Counted from the first letter of the stretch, positions 7,262 to 13,598 are shown. The stretch is DNA of 13,598 nt from CAYVUV01 sp964455095 (GCA_964455095.1 CAYVUV010000201.1:1-13598); one strand, 5' to 3'. A program made the numbers and translations. Notes: a model not told the origin generated them from the letters alone.

Positions 7262-8443
7262 ATGGCCGCCGCCAGTCGGAGAAGATGGATATATGCCCTG
7301 CTGGGCGCCGCGGCGCTCGGCGTCGTGCTCCTCGGCTTCCTGCCCGACCCGATTCCGGTCGAGGTGACCGCCGTCGGCCGCGGGCCGCTGCGCGTCACCT
7401 CGGACGAGGACGCCGAGACCCGCGCCGTCGACCACTACGCCATCAGCGCGCCGGTCGCGGGCCGGGTCTCGCGCATCGAGCTGCGCGAAGGCGATGCCGT
7501 GCGCCACGATGAGCTGGTCGCGCAGCTCTGGCCGATGCCGCTGTCCGCCCGCGAGCGCGAGGAGTACGAGGCCCGCATCGCCGCGGCCGAAGCGCTGGCG
7601 CGCGAGGCGGAGGAGCGCGTCGAGCACGCCGCGGCCGACTACCAGCAGGCGCAGCGCGACCGGCAGCGGATCGAGAAGCTGGTGCGCGAGGGCTTCGTCT
7701 CGTCGCAGGAAGCCGAGCAGGCGCGCGTGGTGGAAACCACCGGCGCCAACGAGCTCGAGGCGGCGCGCTTTCGCGCGCGCTCGGCGCAGGCCGACCTGCA
7801 AGCGGCGCAGGCGGCCCTGCTATCGCTGAAGGACGCGGTGGGCGGCGTGCCGGCGGCCATTCCCCTGCGCTCGCCGATCGACGGCAAGGTGCTGCGCATC
7901 GCCGACCGCAGCGAGCGGGTCGTCGCGGCCGGCTCGCTGCTGGTCGTGGTCGGCGACCCGAGCCAGCTCGAGATCGTGATCGACCTGCTGTCCACCGAAG
8001 CCGTCAAGGTCAGGCCCGGCATGCCCGTGCTGCTCGAGGGCTGGGGCGGCGACCATCCGCTGCGCGCCGCGGTGCGGGTGGTCGAGCCGCTGGCCTTCAC
8101 CAAGGTCTCCGCGCTCGGCGTCGAAGAGCAGCGCGTCAACGTAATCGCGGACTTTGTCGACGCACCGGGTCCACTCGGCGATGCCTACCGCGTCGAGGCG
8201 CGCATCGTCCTGTGGAGCGCCGACGACGTGCTCAAGATCCCCGGCAGCGCGTTATTCCGTCGCGGCGAGGGCTGGAGCGTGTTCGTCGTCACCGACGGGC
8301 GCGCGCGCCGGCGCGCGGTGGAGATCGGCCATCGCGGCGCCCTGGAGGTCGAGGTCCTCGACGGTCTCACCGCCGGCGAGCAGGTGGTGCGCCACCCGTC
8401 CAACGACGTTGATGACGGCCGGCGGGTGCGCGTCGCGGACTAG
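7262..8443 (+). CDS. HlyD/MacA-type periplasmic adaptor (membrane fusion) protein
   Basis: A 393-residue adaptor anchored by one N-terminal helix (about 10-27). Order of parts: first half of the barrel-sandwich (lipoyl-like) domain with APVAGRVSRIELREGDAV (63-80); a long Ala/Glu/Arg-rich coiled-coil hairpin about 94-192, turning at the EGFVSSQEAEQA segment; the second lipoyl half with LRSPIDGKVLRI (202-213); then beta-barrel and membrane-proximal domains with a typical VLKIPGSALFRRGEGWSVFVV run (about 323-343). In MacAB- and DevBCA-type systems the adaptor bridges the permease to a TolC-like outer-membrane channel; no channel gene is in the window. ATG 7262 has GGGAG six bases upstream and lies 3 bp after the permease stop, so the gene is the last of the three-gene exporter operon. 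A convergent minus-strand gene begins its 3' end 32 bp downstream. Confidence 0.92.
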   Translation: MAAASRRRWIYALLGAAALGVVLLGFLPDPIPVEVTAVGRGPLRVTSDEDAETRAVDHYAISAPVAGRVSRIELREGDAVRHDELVAQLWPMPLSAREREEYEARIAAAEALAREAEERVEHAAADYQQAQRDRQRIEKLVREGFVSSQEAEQARVVETTGANELEAARFRARSAQADLQAAQAALLSLKDAVGGVPAAIPLRSPIDGKVLRIADRSERVVAAGSLLVVVGDPSQLEIVIDLLSTEAVKVRPGMPVLLEGWGGDHPLRAAVRVVEPLAFTKVSALGVEEQRVNVIADFVDAPGPLGDAYRVEARIVLWSADDVLKIPGSALFRRGEGWSVFVVTDGRARRRAVEIGHRGALEVEVLDGLTAGEQVVRHPSNDVDDGRRVRVAD

Positions 8444-8475
8444 GACTGTTCCGGCGCCGCGCCGGCGCACGTCGG
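8444..8475. terminator. GC dyad between convergent genes, possible bidirectional terminator
   Basis: The 32-bp gap between two converging genes contains an exact inverted repeat, CCGGCGC (8451-8457) and GCGCCGG (8459-8465). As RNA it can fold with about five stem pairs and a five-base loop. There is no clear U-tract on either side, so it is a weak intrinsic-terminator candidate. Its placement between convergent stops is the main support. Confidence 0.35.
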
Positions 8476-9696
8476 CTAGCGGTCGGGGGGCGTCGCGCGG
8501 ATTCCGAGCATTCCCACCAGGAACAGTCCCAGGACGAAGACGGCGACCGCCACCGGACTCAACAGCGGAGCGGGCGCCGGGGCAATACACGGCGGGATGC
8601 CGACGCATTGCGGATCGTCGCAATCAATCAGCAGATCGCCGTCGTTGTCGATGCCGTCGCCGCATGTCTGACCGCCCAGTCCGCCCTCGCCAGGCGGAAG
8701 AGTCGGTGTCCGGGTCGGGGTCTGCGTCGGCGTCAACGTCGGCGAACTGGTCGGTGTCAGGGTGGGCGTCTCGGTGGGGGTGCTTGTCGGCGTCGCGGTC
8801 GGGGTGATCGTAGGGGTCTGAGTCGGCGTGTTCGTCGGCGTCGCGGTCGGCGTTTCGGTGGGCGTGTTCGTCGGCGTCGCGGTCGGCGTTTCCGTCGGCG
8901 TCAGGGTCGGCGTGTTCGTGGGGGTCCGAGTCGGCGTATTGGTCGGCGTATGGGTAGGGGTCGCAGTCGGCGTTTCCGTCGGCGTCGCGGTCGGCGTGTT
9001 CGTCGGGGTCTGAGTCGGCGTGTTGGTTGGGGTCGCGGTCGGCGTATTGGTCGGCGTGTTGGTCGGCGTCGGCGTGCAGGTCTCGACGGCCCACACCTCG
9101 AAAATCGCGTCGACATCGGCGCGCGTGGTCCACGTGGTCCCGTTCGAGCTCGTGAAGGACTGGCCGCTCGCGTATGTTGGGCTCGTCGAATCGACGGCCC
9201 AGGCATACCCTTGCGTGGATCCACCATTGCCGGTCGCGACGATGTAGTACGGCGTGCCGGCGGTGAGCATCGTCCCGGGTGGGAAGTTGAAATCGATCGA
9301 ATGGTAGGCGGCCGTCGGATCGCTGAGCGTCACGCTCGTCAACACCGTCGCCCCGGGGGGGTTGGTGGCGGCGGGACCGCCGGTGCGAATCTGCACGGTA
9401 ATGGTGTCGGCGGTGGGGCCCTGATTCGATATGGGCAACGTCACCTTCGCCAGCTCGATCGTCGTCGCGACCTGGAAGGATTGCGCCGCGAAGTTGGAAG
9501 CGTCGAGAAAGTAGCCGCTGTCGGCCACCGCGAGACTGCCGTAAGAAGTGGCCAGGGATTGGCAGACCGTCACATTTCCGGCCAGCGCCCGCCCGCCGCC
9601 GAGAATCACGCAGGCCACTGCGGTGAGGAGCGCCGCCCACAGTCCAATGCCGACTCTTCCCCGCGCCCGCTGCACGCTGCGCCTACTAGGATACAT
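8476..9696 (-). CDS. Secreted Thr-Pro repeat protein with CGDGIDNDGD motif and C-terminal membrane anchor
   Basis: A 406-residue predicted cell-surface protein of unknown function. Parts in order: basic start and signal peptide to about residue 40 (AGNVTV after the cut); a beta-rich globular domain 41-206 resembling the choice-of-anchor or jelly-roll type domains of surface proteins (PYYIVATGNGG and QSFTSSNGTTW segments), bounded by Cys45 and Cys207; a 125-residue Thr-Pro stalk (208-332) of tetrads TPTx; a CGDGIDNDGDLLIDCDDPQC motif (345-364), whose Asp/Asn spacing suggests calcium binding like thrombospondin-type or EF-hand loops; and a C-terminal helix (about 379-398) followed by RATPPDR. 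The last part resembles the tripartite C-terminal sorting tags of surface proteins (small motif, helix, basic end), but I do not recognise a named class. ATG 9696 gives a good signal peptide; no clear Shine-Dalgarno precedes it. It lies 38 bp downstream of tetR on the same strand and may be co-transcribed. Confidence 0.82.
   Translation of the reverse strand: MYPSRRSVQRARGRVGIGLWAALLTAVACVILGGGRALAGNVTVCQSLATSYGSLAVADSGYFLDASNFAAQSFQVATTIELAKVTLPISNQGPTADTITVQIRTGGPAATNPPGATVLTSVTLSDPTAAYHSIDFNFPPGTMLTAGTPYYIVATGNGGSTQGYAWAVDSTSPTYASGQSFTSSNGTTWTTRADVDAIFEVWAVETCTPTPTNTPTNTPTATPTNTPTQTPTNTPTATPTETPTATPTHTPTNTPTRTPTNTPTLTPTETPTATPTNTPTETPTATPTNTPTQTPTITPTATPTSTPTETPTLTPTSSPTLTPTQTPTRTPTLPPGEGGLGGQTCGDGIDNDGDLLIDCDDPQCVGIPPCIAPAPAPLLSPVAVAVFVLGLFLVGMLGIRATPPDR
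8701..9075 (-). repeat. Thr-Pro tetrad coding repeat (12/24-bp period)
   Basis: About 375 bp of imperfect tandem repeats encode residues 208-332 of the secreted protein. The unit is four codons (TPTx, with x = N, A, E, Q, L, R, H, S or I), often read as eight-codon pairs such as TPTNTPTA. On the plus strand the unit appears as variations of GTCGGCGT with flanking triplets. The variable fourth codon differs between units, so the array is not a recent perfect expansion, but the region could change length by slippage. It also makes a long open frame on the plus strand rich in Gly-Val that is only a shadow. Confidence 0.9.
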
Positions 9697-9734
9697 CGAG
9701 CACGCGTGTCAAATGCCATCCCAGGTTCTTGTGC

Positions 9735-10391
9735 TCACTTGGAGGCGGAGCCGAAGCCGCCGCGGGCGATGTAGTCGGCCAGCATATCGCGCAGATGCGC
9801 CACCGCCGGACCGACTGCGACGCCGAGGTCGCGCAGCTCGCCGTCGGCGATGGCGTCGCAGACGCGCTCGAGGGTGAACAGCAACAACGCGTCGTCGACG
9901 GTCCGATCCGCGGCCCCCGCCGGCCGCAGCGCCGCGAGACGCTGCAACTGGCGGCGGCGCTGCGCGCGATAGAAGGCGCGCGCCTCGTCATCGGCCGCCA
10001 CCAGGCCGCGCAGGCTGGCGCGCAGGCCGCGCCAGCGGCGGTGCATGGCGAGCACCGCGTCGACGATACGCGCCGCGACGGCCGGCGCCGAGCCGCCCGC
10101 GCGCACCAGCCGATCGACATCGCTCCACTCCGCCGTCACCCAGGCGTCGTAGGCGGCGAGGAAGATCGCCCGCTTGTCGGGGAAATGCTTGTAGAACGTC
10201 GCCGGCGCATAGCCGGCGGCGCGCGCCAAGCGGTTGCTGTCGGTGCCGTGGTAGCCGACGCGGTTGAACTCGACTGCGGCCGCCGCCACCAGCCGCTCGC
10301 GGGTCAGATCCGCCGTCCCGCGGCGCGGCCGCGCCGCCCGCAAGCGCTGCGCCGCCGCGCCGCCGCGCGGCGCCTTCGCGAGAGTCTGCAT
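9735..10391 (-). CDS. TetR family transcriptional regulator
   Basis: A 218-residue one-component repressor-type regulator. The N-terminal DNA-binding domain is clear at about residues 30-80: LTRERLVAAAAVEFNRVGYHGTD, then the helix-turn-helix LARAAGYAPATFYKHFPDKRAIF, which is the hallmark of TetR proteins. The C-terminal two thirds is Ala/Arg-rich and helical, as expected for a ligand-binding and dimerisation domain, but it is not diagnostic of a ligand. ATG 10391 (MQTLAK) is chosen over the upstream ATG 10445 because the longer form would place 18 residues across the divergent operator region and add nothing of the family. The gene is transcribed divergently from the alpha/beta hydrolase, with 76 bp between the starts containing two dyads; regulators in this layout commonly repress both genes. 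The repeat-protein gene follows 38 bp downstream on the same strand. Confidence 0.9.
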   Translation of the reverse strand: MQTLAKAPRGGAAAQRLRAARPRRGTADLTRERLVAAAAVEFNRVGYHGTDSNRLARAAGYAPATFYKHFPDKRAIFLAAYDAWVTAEWSDVDRLVRAGGSAPAVAARIVDAVLAMHRRWRGLRASLRGLVAADDEARAFYRAQRRRQLQRLAALRPAGAADRTVDDALLLFTLERVCDAIADGELRDLGVAVGPAVAHLRDMLADYIARGGFGSASK

Positions 10392-10400
10392 GTCGGGCAC

Positions 10401-10437
10401 AGTATCAGCTTGCCTCGTGCGATGCGATAGTGATACT
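10401..10437. promoter_or_regulatory. Outer dyad between tetR and hydrolase, candidate TetR operator
   Basis: AGTATCA at 10401-10407 and TGATACT at 10431-10437 are exact inverted repeats of seven bases with 23 bases between. Each arm read outward is TGATACT, so GATACT can act as a -10 element toward each gene. Position and symmetry suggest a site bound by the neighbouring TetR protein; the wide spacing is larger than a usual single TetR operator, so it may be two half sites or two operators. Confidence 0.45.
10410..10437 (+). promoter_or_regulatory. Candidate sigma-70-like promoter for the hydrolase
   Basis: TTGCCT (10410-10415) and GATACT (10432-10437) are separated by 16 bases and point toward the hydrolase start at 10468. 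Each box has about four consensus matches. The -10 box coincides with the right arm of the outer dyad, so a bound regulator would block it. Sigma-factor consensus for this organism is unknown, so the call is tentative. Confidence 0.35.
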
Positions 10438-10453
10438 TCTATCATCTCGCATC
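10421..10453. promoter_or_regulatory. Inner dyad overlapping the hydrolase promoter, second candidate operator
   Basis: GATGCGA (10421-10427) and TCGCATC (10447-10453) are exact inverted repeats of seven bases. Inside them lies a further GATAG/CTATC pair (10426-10430 and 10439-10443), with a slightly different centre. The element covers the presumed -10 box and transcription start of the hydrolase and ends just before its ribosome binding site, a good place for repression. It could equally be an mRNA leader hairpin. Confidence 0.4.
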
Positions 10454-10467
10454 ACGGAGGCAGGGCG

Positions 10468-11316
10468 ATGGCGACAAGCGAGACGCAGCGAGCAGCGGTG
10501 GGCGCGCGGGCGGGCGGTCCGACGGCAACGGTCGGCGGCGTCCGGCTGGCGTACGACGATACGGGCCACGGGCCGGCGTTGGTGTGTCTGCACGCCATCG
10601 GCCACGGCGCCGGCGACTTCGCCGGCTTGGGGGCGCGCTTTGCCGATCGCTATCGGGTCCTGGCCCTGGACTGGCCCGGGCAGGGCCGTTCGGATGCCGA
10701 TGCGGTCGCGCCGAGCGCGGCGCGCTATGCGGAGCTGCTCGGCGGCTGGCTCGACGCGCTCGGCGTCGAGCGTGCGGTCTTGATCGGCAACTCGATCGGC
10801 GGCGCCGCCGCGGTGCGCTATGCGGCGGCGCATCCCGGGCGCGTGTGCGGGCTGGTGGTGGAAAACGCCGGCGGCTTCGACGGCGTCGATCGGCTGGCGC
10901 GCGCCGTCACTGGTGGCATGGCGCGCTTTTTCGCCGCCGGCAGCCGCGGCGCGGGCTGGTTCCCGCTCGCCTTCGCGGCTTACTACCGCATGGTCTTGCA
11001 GCGCCGGCCCGCCGCCGCCCAGCGCGCCCGCATCGTGGCGTCGGCGTACGAGATCGCCCCGCTGCTGCGCGACGCGTGGCGCAGCTTCGGCGAGCCGGCG
11101 GCCGACCAACGCGGACTGGCGGCGCAGATCGAGTGCCCGGTGCTGGTCGCCTGGGCGGCGCGCGACCGCATGCTGCAGTTGCGCCGCAATCTCCCCGGCT
11201 TGCGCCGGATGCCGCGCATGGAGCTGCAGCGCTTCAAGGCCGGCCACGCGGCGCACCTGGAAGCGCCGCAGGAGTTCGAGACGGCAATGGCGCGGTTTCT
11301 CTCGTCGCTGGCGTAA
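10468..11316 (+). CDS. Alpha/beta hydrolase
   Basis: A 282-residue soluble alpha/beta-hydrolase-fold enzyme. The catalytic triad can be placed: nucleophile Ser109 in the elbow GNSIGG (107-112), Asp233 in AARDRMLQ, and His260 in GHAAHLEAP (259-267), the usual GHxxHLExP ending of the MhpC/epoxide-hydrolase/esterase group. The oxyanion segment is LHAIGHGAGDF (41-51) and the DWPGQGRSD loop (68-76) follows strand four. A cap region lies about 135-215. Family members cleave C-C, ester or ether bonds; the substrate is not readable. ATG 10468 is preceded by GGAGG (10456-10460) seven bases upstream, a good Shine-Dalgarno; the frame open back to 10264 runs through tetR and is rejected. It is divergent from tetR, whose product is the likely regulator. 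No signal peptide, so cytoplasmic. Confidence 0.92.
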   Translation: MATSETQRAAVGARAGGPTATVGGVRLAYDDTGHGPALVCLHAIGHGAGDFAGLGARFADRYRVLALDWPGQGRSDADAVAPSAARYAELLGGWLDALGVERAVLIGNSIGGAAAVRYAAAHPGRVCGLVVENAGGFDGVDRLARAVTGGMARFFAAGSRGAGWFPLAFAAYYRMVLQRRPAAAQRARIVASAYEIAPLLRDAWRSFGEPAADQRGLAAQIECPVLVAWAARDRMLQLRRNLPGLRRMPRMELQRFKAGHAAHLEAPQEFETAMARFLSSLA

Positions 11317-11323
11317 CGCGTCG

Positions 11324-11341
11324 ATTCCCACGCCTGGGAAT
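11324..11341 (+). terminator. Hairpin after the hydrolase, possible terminator
   Basis: ATTCCCA (11324-11330), four-base loop CGCC, then TGGGAAT (11335-11341) makes a perfect seven-pair stem starting eight bases after the hydrolase stop. There is no T-run after it, so it may only be an mRNA 3' stabiliser or a rho-assisted end. Confidence 0.4.
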
Positions 11342-11502
11342 GTCGCCCGCAATCCCGGCGGCGCCAAAGTTCCCGTATAGTTCGAATATTTGATCGGGGG
11401 TCACTGTCACAACTACAGACACATGCGCTCCGACCCTGATCACCGGCCCCCGCTCGCTTGCAGCTCGCGGCAGGTGCCAATGTGACTGTCGCCGAGCTTC
11501 CC
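11342..11502 (+). promoter_or_regulatory. Leader region of the glycosyltransferase, promoter only weakly visible
   Basis: This stretch has a locally AT-richer patch around 11376-11395 (TATAGT at 11376-11381, TTCGAATATT at 11381-11390, TTGATC at 11390-11395). TATAGT is a fair -10 box but lacks a recognisable -35 at the right distance, and TTGATC lacks a good -10. A promoter for the glycosyltransferase is expected here, but its position is not settled by the sequence. I see no small gene or riboswitch. Confidence 0.25.
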
Positions 11503-12987
11503 ATGCAGACGTCAGGTCGCGCGCTGTCAATTGACCTGCTCGCGCTTGGTTTTCTCCTCGCCATCGCGTTCGTCTGGGCGCTGCCGACTCCCACCATTGC
11601 GCGGCACGGCGAGGCGCGCGAGGCGTTGGTCGTCGCCGACATCGTTGCCAACGACCACTGGATCCTGCCGCTGCGCAACGGCGAGCTGCCGTCGAAGCCG
11701 CCGCTGTTCCACTGGATCGGGGCGGCGCTGGCGAAGGGATTCGGCCTCAACGACGTCACGGTCCGTGCCCCCTCCGCGCTCGCCGGCTTCGGTCTGGCGG
11801 TGATCACGTACCTGCTCGGCACCTGGCTGAGCGGGCGCGCCGGTGGCTGGCTGGCGGTCGGGGTTCTGCTCGGAACGGCGCACTTCTGGGAGGGGGCCAC
11901 ACAGGCGCGGGTGGACATGGTCTTCTCGTGCGCGGTGGCCGCCGCCCTGGCCGGCTTTCTCGCCTGGGTGCGGACGGGTAGAGCGTCGGCGCGCGTCGTC
12001 TCGTACCTCGCCGTCGGTGCCGCCGTTCTCGCCAAGGGGCCGGCCGGCGCGGCGCTGCCCTTGCTGACGGTGATGGCCTACTGCGCCATGGAGCGCACCT
12101 GGGCGCCGCTGCGCGGCTTCTGGTCGTGGCCCCTGGCGCTGGCCGTGATCGCCGCCGACGCGCTCTGGTACGGCCTCGCCCTGTCCGAAGGCGGCATGCC
12201 GTTCGTGCAGAAGCAGCTCCTCGGCGAGAACCTGAACCGCTTCCTCGGGCGCGGCGAGTTCGGCCACGCATCGAAGCGGCTGCACGCGAAGATGCTGGTC
12301 GGCTTCGCCACCGGCTTGCTGCCGTGGAACCTGGCGCTGGGCTGGGCGCTGTGGCGGCGATCGTGGCCCAACTCGGAGAGCAACACGGCGCGTCTGCTCA
12401 GCGCCTGGTGGATCGTTCCGTTGATCTTCTTCAGCCTCTCCGCCGGCGAGCGCACGATCTATCTGCTGCCCATCTACCCGGCCGTCGCCGCGCTGGCCGC
12501 GCGCGGCTTGCTGGATCTCCTTTCTCTCGCCCCGGCACCGAGCAGCGAGGGCTGGCGCGCCCTGCTGCTGCGCAACCCTGTGGCGTCGTTGCTGATCGCG
12601 GTGGCGGTGTTCGACCTCTCGCTGGCGACGACCTACGAGGTTGGGCGCACCCATCGCGCCGGCGATTCGCTGGTGTCCTTCGCCACGGCCGTCGACTCGC
12701 TGTTGCCACCGGACACCGTGATCGGGGCCGAGCCCTCGTGTCACGCGACGGACATCGAGCTGCTCGCCTACCGGCTGCACCGGCCCATCGATGTCCACGC
12801 CGGCGCCTGCGCGGAACATGCCTACTGTTTGGCGCCGGCGAGTCCGGCGCCCGCCCTGTCCGCAACGCAACGCGAGGTCGTGCGCTCCAAGCGACGAACG
12901 GCTAACATGTCGCTTCTGCAGGGCGACGCCGCGAGCGAAGGACTCGGGGCGGGTGGGGCCGGCGCTCTTCTCGACTGGGCGACATAG
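11503..12987 (+). CDS. ArnT/PMT-like GT-C membrane glycosyltransferase
   Basis: A 494-residue polytopic inner-membrane protein with about ten or more hydrophobic segments. The N-terminal pattern is that of polyprenyl-phosphate-sugar-dependent glycosyltransferases (family 39/83 type): one helix (10-28), then a first periplasmic loop with acidic Glu37 and Glu40 (RHGEAREALVVAD), then HWILPLRNGELPSKPPLFHWIGAAL (52-76), matching the usual gdW..P..nG....KPPL.YW signature. A further AHFWEGATQARVDM segment matches the next loop. Such enzymes move a sugar from a lipid carrier to lipid A, protein or another periplasmic acceptor; the acceptor cannot be told. Start is uncertain: ATG 11503 is used because it directly precedes the first helix, while GTG 11482 and TTG 11458 in frame are possible; none has a strong Shine-Dalgarno. 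The last 40 residues after the Cys-containing HATDIELLAYRLHRP region are polar and poorly conserved in look. Confidence 0.83.
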   Translation: MQTSGRALSIDLLALGFLLAIAFVWALPTPTIARHGEAREALVVADIVANDHWILPLRNGELPSKPPLFHWIGAALAKGFGLNDVTVRAPSALAGFGLAVITYLLGTWLSGRAGGWLAVGVLLGTAHFWEGATQARVDMVFSCAVAAALAGFLAWVRTGRASARVVSYLAVGAAVLAKGPAGAALPLLTVMAYCAMERTWAPLRGFWSWPLALAVIAADALWYGLALSEGGMPFVQKQLLGENLNRFLGRGEFGHASKRLHAKMLVGFATGLLPWNLALGWALWRRSWPNSESNTARLLSAWWIVPLIFFSLSAGERTIYLLPIYPAVAALAARGLLDLLSLAPAPSSEGWRALLLRNPVASLLIAVAVFDLSLATTYEVGRTHRAGDSLVSFATAVDSLLPPDTVIGAEPSCHATDIELLAYRLHRPIDVHAGACAEHAYCLAPASPAPALSATQREVVRSKRRTANMSLLQGDAASEGLGAGGAGALLDWAT

Positions 12988-13004
12988 GCACACCCGAATG
13001 TACG

Positions 13005-13022
13005 CCGCGCGCGGCCGCGCGG
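13005..13022 (+). promoter_or_regulatory. GC hairpin beside the cmoA ribosome binding site
   Basis: CCGCGCG (13005-13011), loop CGGC, CGCGCGG (13016-13022) makes a perfect seven-pair all-GC stem, followed by TTT and then the Shine-Dalgarno GGAGG at 13026-13030. It lies 17 bp after the glycosyltransferase stop. It could end upstream transcription weakly or affect cmoA translation by standing three bases before the ribosome binding site. Confidence 0.4.
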
Positions 13023-13034
13023 TTTGGAGGGAAG

Positions 13035-13598
13035 ATGGCAAAGGATCATTTGTTTGCGGTTCCCAAGCCCATGGCGACGGACTTTGCGTTCGATGCGCAG
13101 ACGGCGGCCGTCTTCGACGACATGCTGGGGCGTTCCGTGCCGTACTACGCCGAGATCCAGCGCATGATCGCCGAGCTGGCGACGGAGTTCGCCGTGCCCG
13201 GAACAAATGTGTACGATCTCGGCTGCTCGACCGGCGCCACGTTGCGCAACCTGCGGGCGATCGACAAGGCGGTCAATTTCATCGGCATCGACTCATCGCC
13301 GGAGATGTTGGCGCGGGCCGAAGCGGAGTTTCGCGCCGCGAAGTTCGACCGCCCCTACGAGCTGCGGGCGCAGGACCTGCACGAAGGTCTGGGGATCGAA
13401 AACGCCTCGGTGGTGATTCTCTGCCTGACGCTGCAGTTCGTCCGGCCGCTGCATCGGGAAAAGATCATGAAGGACATCTTCGCGGGCATGCTGCGCCAGG
13501 GTTGTTTGATCCTGGTCGAGAAGGTGCTCGGCGAAGAGACCCTGCTGAACCGCCTGTTCATCAAGTTCTACTACGAGATGAAGCGGCGCAACGGCTAC
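13035..13598 (+). CDS. cmoA: CmoA-like carboxy-S-adenosyl-L-methionine synthase (3' truncated by window)
   Basis: 188 residues are visible of a family length near 245; the frame is open to the last base. CmoA converts SAM and prephenate to carboxy-SAM, which CmoB uses to modify uridine 34 of some tRNAs to the oxyacetic acid form. Shared features with E. coli CmoA: N-terminal FAFDAQTAAVFDDMLGRSVPYY (18-38) with Tyr38 at the Tyr39 place, SAM motif I VYDLGCSTGATL (59-70), acidic GIDSSPEML (84-92) with Asp86, IENASVVILCLTLQFVRP (121-138), and the run EMKRRNGY (181-188) at the window end. Two ligand-binding positions differ from E. coli: Asn90 is Ser87, and Asn132 is Cys130. ATG 13035 is preceded by GGAGG with a short spacing. 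The C-terminal Arg199 equivalent is outside the window. A CmoA-like ordinary methyltransferase is the alternative. Confidence 0.88.
   Translation, partial: MAKDHLFAVPKPMATDFAFDAQTAAVFDDMLGRSVPYYAEIQRMIAELATEFAVPGTNVYDLGCSTGATLRNLRAIDKAVNFIGIDSSPEMLARAEAEFRAAKFDRPYELRAQDLHEGLGIENASVVILCLTLQFVRPLHREKIMKDIFAGMLRQGCLILVEKVLGEETLLNRLFIKFYYEMKRRNGY

Noticed and set aside
8828..9060. Possible CRISPR array or tandem DNA satellite in the GTCGGCGT-rich stretch
   Set aside because: Units are multiples of three codons, lack unique spacers of constant length, and translate into Thr-Pro tetrads of a secreted protein.
9688..9712. TTGACA and TATCCT boxes on the minus strand ahead of the repeat protein
   Set aside because: The spacing is only about 13 bases and the -10 box would overlap the start codon, so it does not work as a promoter for the chosen start.
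8608..9774. 388-codon plus-strand open frame and a Gly-Val repeat frame at 8828-9013
   Set aside because: Both are antisense images of the TPTx repeat gene; the minus-strand frame has signal peptide, domain, motif and anchor.
11527..13206. 559-codon minus-strand open frame opposite the glycosyltransferase and cmoA start
   Set aside because: Composition is of shadow type and the plus strand has clear GT-C motifs and a separate CmoA start with ribosome binding site.

Overview
This is a GC-rich, gene-dense bacterial window with eleven supportable protein genes, two of them cut by the window edges. I see no RNA gene, CRISPR array, insertion sequence or phage gene. The mix of genes suggests a Gram-negative deltaproteobacterial-type or Binatota/Myxococcota-like organism. 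The clues are a DUF1552 protein, a lipoprotein tannase, a MacAB-like ABC exporter with a periplasmic adaptor, a secreted protein with TPTxTPT repeats followed by a CGDGIDNDGD calcium-type motif, and CmoA. The lineage is an inference from gene content only.

Layout: (1) 1-3991, plus strand: the C-terminal part of a DUF1552 secreted protein, an SthA-type flavoprotein transhydrogenase and a tannase/feruloyl-esterase-like lipoprotein. Each overlaps the next by four bases, so they form one translationally coupled operon. (2) 3992-4151: an intergenic stretch with four copies of a short TTCGACGGGCTCAG-type repeat in both orientations. (3) 4152-8443, plus strand: a three-gene exporter operon (ATPase, double FtsX-type permease, HlyD/MacA-type adaptor). 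(4) 8476-10391, minus strand: a TetR regulator followed by a secreted, C-terminally anchored Thr-Pro repeat protein. (5) 10468-11316, plus strand: an alpha/beta hydrolase divergent from tetR. The 76 bp between them carry two overlapping dyads and promoter-like elements. (6) 11503-12987: a GT-C (ArnT/PMT-like) membrane glycosyltransferase. (7) 13035 to the end: a CmoA-like carboxy-SAM synthase, truncated by the window and preceded by a strong GC hairpin next to its ribosome binding site.

How the genes work together: the first operon combines redox cofactor balancing with a cell-surface esterase, which could suit growth on phenolic or plant-derived esters, though this is inference. The exporter operon is self-contained except for an outer-membrane channel, which is not in the window. 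The TetR/hydrolase pair looks like a classic divergent regulator and target. I found no convincing evidence of a wholly new system. The best leads are the tetR/hydrolase operator, the repeat-rich surface protein, the substituted ligand residues in CmoA, the disulfide-less SthA coupled to a tannase, and the short inverted-repeat cluster.
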